Shown here one piece after another: positions 43,485-52,614 of a stretch of 64,000 nt of DNA (position 1 is its first letter; each line of letters opens with the position of its first letter). The stretch comes from Pseudomaricurvus albidus (GTDB taxonomy: Bacteria; Pseudomonadota; Gammaproteobacteria; Pseudomonadales; Cellvibrionaceae), in the NCBI RefSeq assembly GCF_018863235.1, contig NZ_JAHKRS010000002.1:62001-126000 (forward strand), written 5' to 3'. The notes beneath the pieces were generated by a model. It saw nothing but the letters and a program-made list of their open reading frames with translations, was not told where the DNA came from and searched no databases. A program made the translations under genes and the position numbers.

Positions 43485-44647
43485 GCGTCTTCTCCGCTGG
43501 AAAACCAGGCCTTCAGCTGCAAAACCTGAGCGTTAAGGGCCTGAATGTTTTCCGCCGTCATGGTGCTCCAGTCTTTATCGGCGTCGCGCAGTGCCGCTGA
43601 GGTTTGTTGCAGCCGTGTTGTCAGTGAATCGAGATCACCCTTTGTGTTCAGCCAGTATGCCAGTGGTTGGGCGTTATCATCGTGGTTCAGCAACACGGGT
43701 TTCAATCCATCGATCGTGGCGGCCAGCAGTTCTCCCTGACCACCGGCAAAGGCGTTGTGCTGACCGGGTTCTTCGCTTTCTTCAGGCCAATCGTTTTGGG
43801 TCGCAGGCAGCTGTTGTTGCACACGCGATAACAGATGTTGAACGCTCTCTCGCCACAGGTGCAGCTGAGTTTGTGGCGGCAATTTGGCGTAGGTGCTGTT
43901 GAGACCGCTGGCCGGTTGCGAGAGCTTGTAGCTCAGGGCTTTCATGTCCTCGATCAGCAATTGGGCCTGTAACGACAGCAGGGCTGCGCGCCGCTGATTG
44001 GGCAGGTCTCTGGCTTTGACGCCACTCTGTTGTTGCAGTGCGTTGGGGGTGGTCGGCATAAAATCGCTGGCCGGACGCCGGTGGTTTTCACCCCACAGCA
44101 GATAGGCAATGGCGTGCAGGCCGAGGCTGACGTCATAGCTGCTGGTGAATCCGTGTTGATCACGGATAGACGGCTCGTCGATGTTTATCACGATGTCGTT
44201 GACGAGCCCGCTGTGGGGATAGGCATCAAAGTAATCCAGATAGCCGGGCTCTATGGGCCAGGCGTCCAGCTGAAAATGCGCCTGTCTTAACTGGGCAAAC
44301 AGTGAGGGGCTGGTATCACCCAGCGAAAACAGCAGTGCCAGTTGTTGCAGCTGGTTGTGTGCAAGCTGCCACTGTTCACGGGCCTGTTGCAGGGTGTCGT
44401 CACTGGGTGATTCCACCAGGGCGGTGACGGCCGTTTGCAGCGCCTGAAACTGTGGGGCTATCTGCTGCGGCCAGGTGGACACCAGAGTCCAGCTGTAGCG
44501 GGTGCTCAGATCCATGCCTTCAGCTGGAGCGAGAGTGCTGGCGGGCGTGTCTGTTGTGGACGATGAGTCCGGGGCGTCAGATTTTTCACAGCCTGTCAGC
44601 AGGATAGAGAGCAGGAGAAACGCAAACAGCGGGCGCAGTGTAACCAT
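43481..44647 (-). CDS. Imelysin-like lipoprotein
   Basis: 388 residues from ATG 44647 (AAGG upstream; a TTG at 44650 is also in frame). Lipobox LLTGC with the lipidated cysteine at C20, then a Ser/Thr-rich linker. The mature part is helical and resembles imelysin (insulin-cleaving membrane protein family, M75): SLGLHAIAYLLWGENHRRP. The family's GxHxxE metal motif reads GLHAIA here, with alanine for glutamate, so metal binding may be lost. Such proteins are often linked to iron uptake. Surface or periplasmic. Confidence 0.82.
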   Translation of the reverse strand: MVTLRPLFAFLLLSILLTGCEKSDAPDSSSTTDTPASTLAPAEGMDLSTRYSWTLVSTWPQQIAPQFQALQTAVTALVESPSDDTLQQAREQWQLAHNQLQQLALLFSLGDTSPSLFAQLRQAHFQLDAWPIEPGYLDYFDAYPHSGLVNDIVINIDEPSIRDQHGFTSSYDVSLGLHAIAYLLWGENHRRPASDFMPTTPNALQQQSGVKARDLPNQRRAALLSLQAQLLIEDMKALSYKLSQPASGLNSTYAKLPPQTQLHLWRESVQHLLSRVQQQLPATQNDWPEESEEPGQHNAFAGGQGELLAATIDGLKPVLLNHDDNAQPLAYWLNTKGDLDSLTTRLQQTSAALRDADKDWSTMTAENIQALNAQVLQLKAWFSSGEDA

Positions 44648-44703
44648 CAACCTTGATTCCTCGAGATGCCTGATCGTGTGGTTTGAACCTTGTGGGTTAT
44701 CGA

Positions 44704-45375
44704 TCAGTCGCGCAGACTGATGACGGGCCAGCCCTGTTGCTCGGCGTGCTGACGCAGAGCGTCATCGGGATCCACAGCCACAGGATTGTCCACTTCCTGC
44801 ATCAAGGGCAGGTCATTGATGGAGTCGCTGTAGAAGTAGCAGTCGGTCAGGTCACCGTCGAAACCTTTGTCGGCGGCGGTTTTCAGCCACTGATGCAAGC
44901 GGGTGATTTTACCGTCCTGAAAACAGGGGGTACCGGTCATCTTGCCGGTGTAGCGGCCATCAATAATTTCGGCATCGGTGGCGAGGATATCGTCCACGCC
45001 CAGCGCGGCGGCAATGGGTTTGGTGATAAACCCGTTGGTCGAGGTAATGATCAACAGGTAGTCGCCGTCAGCGCGGTGTTTGGCCAGCAGCGCTTCGGCC
45101 TGAGGCAGGCGCATGGGTTCAACCACTTCCAGCATAAACTTTTGGTGCAGGGCTTCCAGCTCCGCGAGGCTGTAACGGGTCAGGGGCTCGAGAGAGAAAT
45201 TCAGGTAGGCCTGCAGATCCATTTCGCCGCGCTCGTAGTCGGCGTAAAACTGGTCGTTTGCCTGCTTGTACACCACCGGGTCAACCATGCCCTGAGCCAC
45301 CATAAATTCGCCCCAGCCGTGATCGCTGTCACCGGCGATTAAGGTGTTGTCCAGATCGAAAATAGCCAATCTCAC
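44704..45375 (-). CDS. HAD-IB family phosphatase (SerB/histidinol-phosphatase-like)
   Basis: 223 residues. HAD motif I FDLDNTLI at 6-13, motif II around IITSTNGFITKP, and motif IV YFYSDSINDLPLM. IB subclass hydrolases of this size remove phosphate from phosphoserine or histidinol phosphate; the neighbouring order with rppH-ptsP matches a Pseudomonas gene annotated as a histidinol-phosphatase, but the substrate is not proven by sequence. Minus strand, with the imelysin gene 57 bp behind. Confidence 0.87.
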   Translation of the reverse strand: MRLAIFDLDNTLIAGDSDHGWGEFMVAQGMVDPVVYKQANDQFYADYERGEMDLQAYLNFSLEPLTRYSLAELEALHQKFMLEVVEPMRLPQAEALLAKHRADGDYLLIITSTNGFITKPIAAALGVDDILATDAEIIDGRYTGKMTGTPCFQDGKITRLHQWLKTAADKGFDGDLTDCYFYSDSINDLPLMQEVDNPVAVDPDDALRQHAEQQGWPVISLRD

Positions 45376-45644
45376 GTGATGTCCTCTTGCGTGTCGTTAC
45401 AGTCTTTGTTGTTGAATTCAGTATTGAGCCTGAGGTCAGACTCTTTCAAGGTCCGACAGTTGTCCTAAGTGGTTCGATGGTACCAGTTGGCGCGGCCGGA
45501 ATTGGCGCTAAGGATACAGTAGCCTTCTTATAAGTGTTACTAATGGTGATGTTTTTGTGACAGGAGGAGTGTGTTTGGACGATTCGTGTTTCCCCCAAAC
45601 ATAAAATAAACGTCTAAGTCATTGGCTGCATTGATGAAACTTGT

Positions 45645-45674
45645 TTGTTTGTGGAACAATAGCCCTTCTATAAG
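45645..45674 (+). promoter_or_regulatory. Candidate promoter of rppH-ptsP
   Basis: TTGTTT at 45645-45650, 18-bp spacer, TATAAG at 45669-45674, 34 bp before the rppH start. The rest of the 332-bp gap from 45376 shows nothing I can name. Confidence 0.4.
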
Positions 45675-45707
45675 CAGAATTAACAATGTGTGCCTGGGAG
45701 GCTTTGA

Positions 45708-46304
45708 GTGATAGACGCTGACGGTTTTAGGCCCAACGTAGGCATTATACTGACTAACCGTCAGGGTCAGGTTCTTTGGGCGCGTCGTGTGGGAGGCCAG
45801 GACGCCTGGCAGTTTCCGCAGGGCGGCATTCAGAAAGACGAAGACCCCGAGCAGGCACTCTACCGGGAATTGCACGAAGAGATCGGCCTGACCCGCAAAG
45901 ATGTAAAAATTCTGGCTCGCACCCGGGGCTGGCTGCGCTATCGCTTGCCTCGTCGCTTGCTGCGTCATGGCTCCAATCCCCTGTGCATCGGTCAAAAGCA
46001 AAAGTGGTTTCTGTTGCAGCTGGAGTCAGACGATGCTGCCATCAGTCTGGTTAACGGCGGCCCTGCCGAGTTCGATCACTGGCGCTGGGTAAGCTACTGG
46101 TATCCGCTGGATCAGGTGGTTTCCTTTAAGCGCGACGTTTACCGCCGAGCCATGAAAGAGTTGGTGATGGCGCATTCCGAGCTGGAAGCCCGAATTGACC
46201 GCGAGCCGAAAACAGGCAGTGGTCGGGAGTCGCGGGACGCCAAAGGTAGCCGGGGAAACCGGAGTCATCCACGACGGGGCGCAGGTCATGCGATGGGAGG
46301 ATAA
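45708..46304 (+). CDS. rppH: RNA pyrophosphohydrolase RppH
   Basis: 198 residues from a GTG with GGGAGG upstream. Removes pyrophosphate from the 5' end of mRNA, opening it to RNase E. The Nudix box is complete: G39, E45, then R53-E54-L55-x-E57-E58-x-G60. [21 protein letters not shown] is the family N-terminus. The last 30 residues form a basic Gly/Arg/Ser tail beyond the usual end, with the ribosome site of ptsP inside it. Cotranscribed with ptsP (1 bp gap). Confidence 0.95.
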   Translation: MIDADGFRPNVGIILTNRQGQVLWARRVGGQDAWQFPQGGIQKDEDPEQALYRELHEEIGLTRKDVKILARTRGWLRYRLPRRLLRHGSNPLCIGQKQKWFLLQLESDDAAISLVNGGPAEFDHWRWVSYWYPLDQVVSFKRDVYRRAMKELVMAHSELEARIDREPKTGSGRESRDAKGSRGNRSHPRRGAGHAMGG

Positions 46305-46305
46305 A

Positions 46306-48585
46306 ATGCCAACCATGCTGAACTCCCTGCGCAGTATTGTGCAGGAGGTCAATTCGGCACGAGACCTGGGCTCGGCACTCAATATCATTGTGCAGAGGGT
46401 CAAGGCCGTGATGGAGACCCACGTTTGCTCGGCCTACCTGCGCGACGGCAAGGGGCAGTATCTGTTGATGGCTACCGACGGCCTGAATCAGAACGCCGTC
46501 GGTCACGTCAGTCTGGGACTGGGCGAAGGTCTGGTAGGTTATGTCGCCCAGCGGGAAGAGCCGATCAATCTCGAGCTGGCCACCGCTCACCCCAAATACC
46601 AATATTTTGAAGCCACCGGAGAGGAGCGCTACAGCTCATTTCTGGGGGTGCCCATCATCCACCAGCGACAAGTGCTGGGTGTTTTGGTAATTCAGCAGGT
46701 GGACAGCCGCCGTTTCGATGAAGGCGAAGAGGCCTTTTTGGTGACCATGTCGGCGCAACTGGCCGGGGTTATTGCCCACGCAGAAGCCACCGGTGTTCTC
46801 AAGGCCATGGGACAAAATGCCCAGGAGGCGCGTTTTAAAGGGGTCGCCGGTTCTCCGGGGATTGCCATCGGCCATGTGGTGGTGATGTCGCCGGCGGCGG
46901 ATTTGCGCGGCGTGCCCTTCCGCAGCTGTGACGATATCGATGCGGAGCTGGCGTTTTTCCAGCGTTGTCTGGGCTCTGCCCGGGACGATGTGAAAAACCT
47001 GGGCAAGCAGTTGGAGCAGCGGCTGAACACACAGGAGCGAGCTCTGTTTGATGCCTACCTGTCGATGCTGGATGACGCCTCATTAGGGGGAGAAGTCACC
47101 GAGCGTATTCGTCAGGGGGTCAACGCTGCCTACGCCTGGAGTGAAGTGATTCTCGAGCACGAACGCAATTTCAGCAGCATGAGCGATGCCTACCTGCGCG
47201 AACGTGCGGCAGACATTCGCGACCTCGGGCGGCGGGTACTGGCCTATCTGCAGGAGTCTTCCCAGCAGTCTCGGGTCTTTCCCCAGAACGCCATTTTGGT
47301 TGGCGAGGAGCTGACGGCGTCCATGCTGGGTGAGGTGCCCAAGGAACAGCTGGCCGGTCTGGTGTCGGTTCAGGGGTCCAGCAACTCCCACGTGGCCATT
47401 CTTGCTCGCGCCATGGGCGTGCCCACGGTGATGGGGGCTGTGGATCTGCCCTACACCCAGATTTCCGAGCGCCGGGTGATTGTCGACGGTTACCGCGGCA
47501 TGCTCTACACCGATCCCAGTGCCAACCTGCTGAAGCATTACGAAGACATTTGCGCCGAAGAGCGCGAGCTGGTCAAGGGGCTGGAAGCCCTGCGCGATCT
47601 GCCTTGCGAGACTCTGGATCAGCACCGGGTACCGCTGTGGGTCAACACCGGACTGATGGCCGATGTGGTGCGCTCGCTGGAGCGCGGTGCCGAGGGGGTT
47701 GGGCTCTACCGCACTGAAATTCCGTTTTTGCTGCGCGAGCGCTTCCCCAGTGAGGAAGAGCAGCGCCTGATATATCGCGAGCAGCTGGAGGCGTTTGCGC
47801 CCCATACGGTCACCATGAGGACTTTGGACGTGGGGGGCGACAAGTCCCTCAGCTATTTCCCCATCGAAGAGGAAAACCCGTTTTTGGGTTGGCGCGGCAT
47901 TCGCGTCACCCTCGATCACCCGGAGATTTTTCTGGCGCAGATTCGTGCCATGCTGAAGGCCAGCGAAGGCTTGAATAACATGCGTATCATGCTGCCTATG
48001 GTGACCAGTGTGGGTGAGCTGGAATCAGCCAAGACCTTGATTTATCGGGCTTTCCATGAGTTGGTGGAAGAGGGGTATCAGCTTGAGCTGCCGCCCATCG
48101 GGGTCATGATCGAAGTGCCGGCAGCGGTCTATCAGGCGCGTGAGCTGGCGGCCCGATCCGACTTCCTGTCGGTGGGCAGTAATGATCTGACTCAGTATCT
48201 GCTGGCGGTGGATCGCAACAATCCCCGGGTCGCCGATCTGTACGAGCCATTCCACCCCGCCGTGTTGCGAGCCCTGCATCAGGTGGTACGCGATGGGCAC
48301 AGTCAGGGAGCCAGTGTCGGTATCTGTGGTGAGTTGGCCGGTGACCCCGCTGCTGCGGTGTTGTTAATGGCCATGGGCTACGATGTGCTGTCGATGAACG
48401 CCACCAACTTGCCGAAAGTGAAGAAGGTGATTCGCGGGATTACGTTGGAGAAAGCCGAACAGCTGCTGGACGAGGTGATGGCTCAGGAAGACGCTGAGTC
48501 GGTGAACCGCTGTCTGGAGCGCGGTTTGGGCAGTGGCCTTACCCGTTTGTTGGGAATGCCGGAATTGCCGGAAGTGATTCACTGA
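46306..48585 (+). CDS. ptsP: PtsP, enzyme I of the nitrogen phosphotransferase system (EI-Ntr)
   Basis: 759 residues from ATG 46306, which has GGGAGG five bases upstream; an ATG at 46315 is also possible. N-terminal GAF domain to about residue 165 (CSAYLRDGKGQYLLMATDGL, SFLGVPIIHQRQVLGVLVIQ), then enzyme I: phosphohistidine H362 in GSSNSHVAILARAMGVPTVMG and the PEP-binding C-terminus (MLPMVTSVGELESAK, LSVGSNDLTQYLLAVDR). Passes phosphate from PEP to NPr in the nitrogen PTS. Glutamine binding to GAF is known for E. coli. Confidence 0.97.
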   Translation: MPTMLNSLRSIVQEVNSARDLGSALNIIVQRVKAVMETHVCSAYLRDGKGQYLLMATDGLNQNAVGHVSLGLGEGLVGYVAQREEPINLELATAHPKYQYFEATGEERYSSFLGVPIIHQRQVLGVLVIQQVDSRRFDEGEEAFLVTMSAQLAGVIAHAEATGVLKAMGQNAQEARFKGVAGSPGIAIGHVVVMSPAADLRGVPFRSCDDIDAELAFFQRCLGSARDDVKNLGKQLEQRLNTQERALFDAYLSMLDDASLGGEVTERIRQGVNAAYAWSEVILEHERNFSSMSDAYLRERAADIRDLGRRVLAYLQESSQQSRVFPQNAILVGEELTASMLGEVPKEQLAGLVSVQGSSNSHVAILARAMGVPTVMGAVDLPYTQISERRVIVDGYRGMLYTDPSANLLKHYEDICAEERELVKGLEALRDLPCETLDQHRVPLWVNTGLMADVVRSLERGAEGVGLYRTEIPFLLRERFPSEEEQRLIYREQLEAFAPHTVTMRTLDVGGDKSLSYFPIEEENPFLGWRGIRVTLDHPEIFLAQIRAMLKASEGLNNMRIMLPMVTSVGELESAKTLIYRAFHELVEEGYQLELPPIGVMIEVPAAVYQARELAARSDFLSVGSNDLTQYLLAVDRNNPRVADLYEPFHPAVLRALHQVVRDGHSQGASVGICGELAGDPAAAVLLMAMGYDVLSMNATNLPKVKKVIRGITLEKAEQLLDEVMAQEDAESVNRCLERGLGSGLTRLLGMPELPEVIH

Positions 48586-48664
48586 GACTGCCCTTCTGGG
48601 CAGCTGTCAAACCACGACCGACAGTGTTCATCATCTCAAGGGCGTCCTGCCCATTTCTTTTCTG

Positions 48665-49210
48665 TTAACCCCACTGACGGGTGCGGCCGGTATCCAGATG
48701 CAGGAAATTGCTTTTCGGGTAGTAGCCAACTCCGCCATTGTGCTGTGCCAGCGCGGCTTTGCGCACCTGGCTCAATTGCTTTTTGGGAAGTCTCAGGTCT
48801 ATGGCACGGCCCTGCATGTGCAAACTCTTTTTGGCCACGCCACTGCTGGTTTTGTTCAGCATGGCGTTGGTTTTGGGGGAGCGGTAGCCAGAAATAATGT
48901 GAATCTCACCGCTGTATTCCATGTTGCGGGTCAGGCTGTGAACCTGATCCAGCAGCAAAGGGTCAATCTGGGCCACGTCACCAGTGCGGTGATCGCGCAG
49001 ACACGCATTTACTTCCTGCAGGGCTTCAAACTGATATTCCCCTTCGATCCAGTAAGTGCAGCTGACTTTTTCATTGGTGTGGAGGTTGCGCAGGGTGAGA
49101 ATTTTGCTGCCTTTGGGTTTGCTGTTGCTTGCGAGTGCCAAAGGGCTGTTCAGGGCAAGCCCGGCGAAACCGGCCATGCCTAAAAAGTTGCGTCGTGAGT
49201 ACATTGTCAT
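48665..49210 (-). CDS. mepK: MepK-like murein endopeptidase (YcbK/DUF882)
   Basis: 181 residues. A twin-arginine-like signal (SRRNFLGMAGFAGLALN) precedes the domain. M15/LAS-type zinc motif: HIISGYRSP, SLHMQGRAIDLRLP (HxxGxAxD) and FLHLDTGRTRQW (HxD). In E. coli MepK cuts the mDAP-mDAP 3-3 cross-links made by LdtD, and the two genes are neighbours there; here an LdtD-like gene lies 458 bp away on the same strand. Periplasmic. Confidence 0.88.
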   Translation of the reverse strand: MTMYSRRNFLGMAGFAGLALNSPLALASNSKPKGSKILTLRNLHTNEKVSCTYWIEGEYQFEALQEVNACLRDHRTGDVAQIDPLLLDQVHSLTRNMEYSGEIHIISGYRSPKTNAMLNKTSSGVAKKSLHMQGRAIDLRLPKKQLSQVRKAALAQHNGGVGYYPKSNFLHLDTGRTRQWG

Positions 49211-49668
49211 AACAGTGGTCTTTCAAGCCTATGGTCTGTTTAGTCTGTTTTTGGGTTTCGGGAAATCTTCGTTTCCGTCATTTCCGTCGTGCAACAGAAT
49301 CTCTGTTCTGCTTTTCTTCACCTCTGAGGACATTGTTCCCCCGGCTCAGCGATGAATGAAGTTTCGCCGATTATGCCTTTGGGTAGGCACTTTGTATATA
49401 TTCTGAACGGGTCTTGTGCCTTGGCTCTGTTATAACGGGCCTCGGATGAAGTGACTGAAAGTGCGAAGGTCTAGGGCGAAAGCGGCCATTGTGGGAAGAA
49501 ATTACACAGAGGAAACAGGTGACTTAGGGATTCTGGTCGGGGGTAATTGGCAAACTGGCTAGCGTTATTCTTTTTGTAAAGAAGTGTAAATGATTGAGTG
49601 CTGAGTGGCGAAAAGCGGAAGAAGCTTCTACTGCCAGTCAGGAGTGGACAGGTGTGGAGCGTGTGCGG
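49211..49668. other. 458-bp intergenic region between mepK- and ldtD-like genes
   Basis: No reading frame with a ribosome site, tRNA-like fold, terminator or clear promoter was seen. It must carry the mepK promoter on the minus strand; I could not place it. Confidence 0.4.
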
Positions 49669-51495
49669 TTACAGGCTCACGGGTGAGCTGGGAAAATTCA
49701 CCAGCCGGTCGAGTTTGTAGATGTCGTCCCTAAACTGAATTTGCTGATTGTCATCGACCCAGGTGGTGGCGTAGAACAAATAAATGGGGACATCCTCCAT
49801 CAAGCGAACATGGCGGGTTTTGCCGCTGTTGAGGGTGTTCTGGATTTTGCCCGGGGTCCAGCGGGTGCCGCTCAGCAGAGCTTGTGCGAGTGCCTGCGGG
49901 TGCTCGATGCGGATGCAGCCAGAGCTGATGGTGCGCTTGTCTTTGTTGAACAGCTCCGGAGAGTTGGTGTCGTGCAGATAGATGGAATCGCTGTCAGGAA
50001 TGCTGAACTTAATGCGTCCCAGTGAATTGTAAGCGCCCGGTTCCTGCCGCAGCCGATAGTGGAAATTGCGACGATTGGCGTTTTCCCAGTCTATGCTGCT
50101 GGCGGGAATCGGGGTGGTGCTGTTCCAGTCCTCAAAGATGCGAATGTGCTTCTTGTCCAGGTACTCCGGATCTTTGCGTTGCTCTGGCAGCATGTCATTG
50201 ACCACCAGCCGGCGAGGCACGTTCCAGTAAGGGTTGAACACCAGCGTGCTGACGTGCTTTTGCATCACCGGTGTGGGGCGATAGCTCTTGCCGATGATGA
50301 TCCGCATATCCAGTTCCACCTCATGGTTGGTGACCAGCTGCAGCTTGTATTCGGTCATGTTGACCCACAGATAGCGCTCACCGAGGTCTCGTGGCAGCTC
50401 TCGCCAACGCTTCATATTGAAGGCAATCTGGCGCACCCGGTAGTCGGGGGAGATATTCAGAACCCGGCGAGTCTCGGGGCCGGCACGGCCATCGACAGTG
50501 AGGCCGTGGCGCCGCTGGAATTGCCGCAGGGCGAGTTCCAGCCCCTCATCAAAGGTGTTGTAGATGACTTCCTGCTGCTGTTCCGTAGGCTGTTGCTTCA
50601 GCCAGCGGGTGAACAGCCCCGGTTGATCCGGTTGATAGTCTCCGTAGAGCGTCAACAGGTCGCGCAGCTGGCCGACGCGGCTCTCCAGCATCCCCAGTTC
50701 CAGCGTCGGGCCGCTCTCAAGTGGTCGCCAGTTACCTTCGTCCATCGCCTGAAAACGGTTCAACGCCTCTCTGAGCCGGAGATATTGGGGGTGGTTGGGA
50801 GCCATCTCCAGCAGCAATTGGTAGAGTTGTTCCGAGGTCTTCAGGCGGCTCAGGACATTGATAAGCTCTTCGTGATTGGGTGGGTTGCCGTCAGGCGATC
50901 GGGAAGACTTGACGTATCCGGTCTTTTGCAGGGATTTCAGGTGGCGCTGCATATTGGAGGGGTGCAGTTTCTCGCTGAAGAGGTCGTCGGTATACGAGAC
51001 AAACGCATCCGTCATCAGCATGTCCAGGGCGTTCAGGGCTTCCGGATCGGGGTCGCTCGCCTGCCAGTGTTGCTGAATCAGCTTCAGGTGATAGGGGTAG
51101 CGATAGATGCGGTCGGCACTGGTTTCGTTGAGGATCTGCAGCAGCAGCTGACCGGCTTCAGATAATTGTTCGTCCTCCAGCCACAGTGGTTGGTAGTCGC
51201 TGTTGGCGTAAATCCTTGCCAGTGTGGGGGTGTGATTCAATGGGAATTCCGACAGCAGACGATCGCTGTCTTCAAAGAACCAGTGACGAAGGCCGCTGCC
51301 CTCTGTATTAACCAGACTGCTGACTTCAGAATCCGAACTCAACCGGGCGGTTTCGGGACTCCCCGAAGACGCGCAACCGGTCAAAAGGCTGGCGCACACC
51401 AGGGCTGTCAGGATCGGCTGGATAACCCCCTGCCTGCACCATCCGAGGTTGATAGCACGGGGGGTTGGAGGCATTGTCGGGGGCTGTGTTCTCAT
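49669..51495 (-). CDS. ldtD: LdtD-like L,D-transpeptidase (YcbB family)
   Basis: 608 residues. N-terminal anchor with a lipoprotein-like LLTGC at residues 37-41 (long n-region, so a start farther in is possible). Then the helical YcbB domain, a peptidoglycan-binding repeat (LALRQFQRRHGLTVDGRAGP) and the YkuD catalytic domain with SIYLHDTNSPELFNKDKRTI and the cysteine in SSGCIRIEHP. Forms 3-3 cross-links between mDAP residues. Paired with the mepK-like gene. Confidence 0.9.
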   Translation of the reverse strand: MRTQPPTMPPTPRAINLGWCRQGVIQPILTALVCASLLTGCASSGSPETARLSSDSEVSSLVNTEGSGLRHWFFEDSDRLLSEFPLNHTPTLARIYANSDYQPLWLEDEQLSEAGQLLLQILNETSADRIYRYPYHLKLIQQHWQASDPDPEALNALDMLMTDAFVSYTDDLFSEKLHPSNMQRHLKSLQKTGYVKSSRSPDGNPPNHEELINVLSRLKTSEQLYQLLLEMAPNHPQYLRLREALNRFQAMDEGNWRPLESGPTLELGMLESRVGQLRDLLTLYGDYQPDQPGLFTRWLKQQPTEQQQEVIYNTFDEGLELALRQFQRRHGLTVDGRAGPETRRVLNISPDYRVRQIAFNMKRWRELPRDLGERYLWVNMTEYKLQLVTNHEVELDMRIIIGKSYRPTPVMQKHVSTLVFNPYWNVPRRLVVNDMLPEQRKDPEYLDKKHIRIFEDWNSTTPIPASSIDWENANRRNFHYRLRQEPGAYNSLGRIKFSIPDSDSIYLHDTNSPELFNKDKRTISSGCIRIEHPQALAQALLSGTRWTPGKIQNTLNSGKTRHVRLMEDVPIYLFYATTWVDDNQQIQFRDDIYKLDRLVNFPSSPVSL

Positions 51496-51636
51496 ACCCC
51501 AAGTATGGAACAGCGTGTTGATTTTGCGGCGGGATTTACAATTCTTTCCGGAAATATAAAAAACTGTTCTAACAGCGTAAATGAAGGCTAAATATCGGTT
51601 TTTAAATCTGCTGTTTTGGGCATTAAACGGAATGAT

Positions 51637-52452
51637 TTAAATAACAAATTCCCGAACTTCCAGGGCGGGTTTGTCTCTTGATCCCTCTGTGGGGGGCGGC
51701 GGTGTAAAGCTCTTTTCCAGAAAGTGGATCCGACCGCTGCGGTGGAACAGAACCAGCGTGGAAGCGCGGGTGCCGTAGTCGGGAATGGGAGCGTCCCCCG
51801 TCGCGGGGCAGGCAATAAAGCGTGAAGACAGGGCTCGTTCTTTATCCAAAGGAATGCCGGTGTCGGGCAACTGGTCCAGCGGTGCCAGGGTGTCATCGGC
51901 CAGCAGGTTGAGCAAATCCGCTTTGCGCTCATCGAGTTGCTGCCAGTTGCGCTCCAGCAATTCAGAGAGCATTGCCTTGCCTGAATCCACCTTGGGCCAG
52001 GGACTGTTCAGTCCGCCATTGCTCAGTCCGTAGACACCCGCCTGGAGCTCTTGAGTATGGGTCTGATGGCGGTTCGATGCATAAAACAGCTGTTGCGGGG
52101 TGCCGGCCAGTAAATTAAATCCATGGTACAGATCTTGGCGGTTGGCGATCTGTTGCAGGGCATCGGTGGTGCTGGCATGGCGCAGGCAGTCTGTGACCAG
52201 CTCCCCGCGAGAGCCCGGTCGTGCCTGAGTGTCGAGACCATTGCGGACATTGGTGACGGCGGCGAAGCGCGCCTCACGGTTGATTCCCAGCCAGGTGCCG
52301 CCGGCTTGAAGGTCTCTGCCGGCCAGCAAGTCCGGCTGATCTTCCCAAAACTCGGCAAACCGGGTTGGGCGGGCAAAAAACTCATCGCGGTTGGCGGCGA
52401 CGATCAGTGGGTACTCGCGGTGGCAGCGCAGGGCAAAAAGAATCAGGCACAT
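51637..52452 (-). CDS. NRDE/TANGO2 family protein
   Basis: 271 residues from the ATG at 52452, giving MCLILFALRCHREYPLIVAANRDEFFARP; the frame is open to 52764 but the family begins at this Met-Cys. Cys2 with the NRDE motif suggests an Ntn-hydrolase-like fold. GGTWLGINREARFAAVTNVR is also conserved. Bacterial members are thought to handle haem or lipids; function unproven. Divergent from the TSUP gene. Confidence 0.9.
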   Translation of the reverse strand: MCLILFALRCHREYPLIVAANRDEFFARPTRFAEFWEDQPDLLAGRDLQAGGTWLGINREARFAAVTNVRNGLDTQARPGSRGELVTDCLRHASTTDALQQIANRQDLYHGFNLLAGTPQQLFYASNRHQTHTQELQAGVYGLSNGGLNSPWPKVDSGKAMLSELLERNWQQLDERKADLLNLLADDTLAPLDQLPDTGIPLDKERALSSRFIACPATGDAPIPDYGTRASTLVLFHRSGRIHFLEKSFTPPPPTEGSRDKPALEVREFVI

Positions 52453-52614
52453 AGGGTTTCTGCAGAGGTGATGTGTGGTGCGGTCGTATTTTAAGCCGAA
52501 AGGTTCAGCAGGCTCATGGTGATGATTAAGGGATAGGATGCCATATCTGGCTGGCCATTGTCGCATCCTGCCCCGATAATGGCGCTGAATTTTCACAGGG
52601 GCATTGAGAGATAA

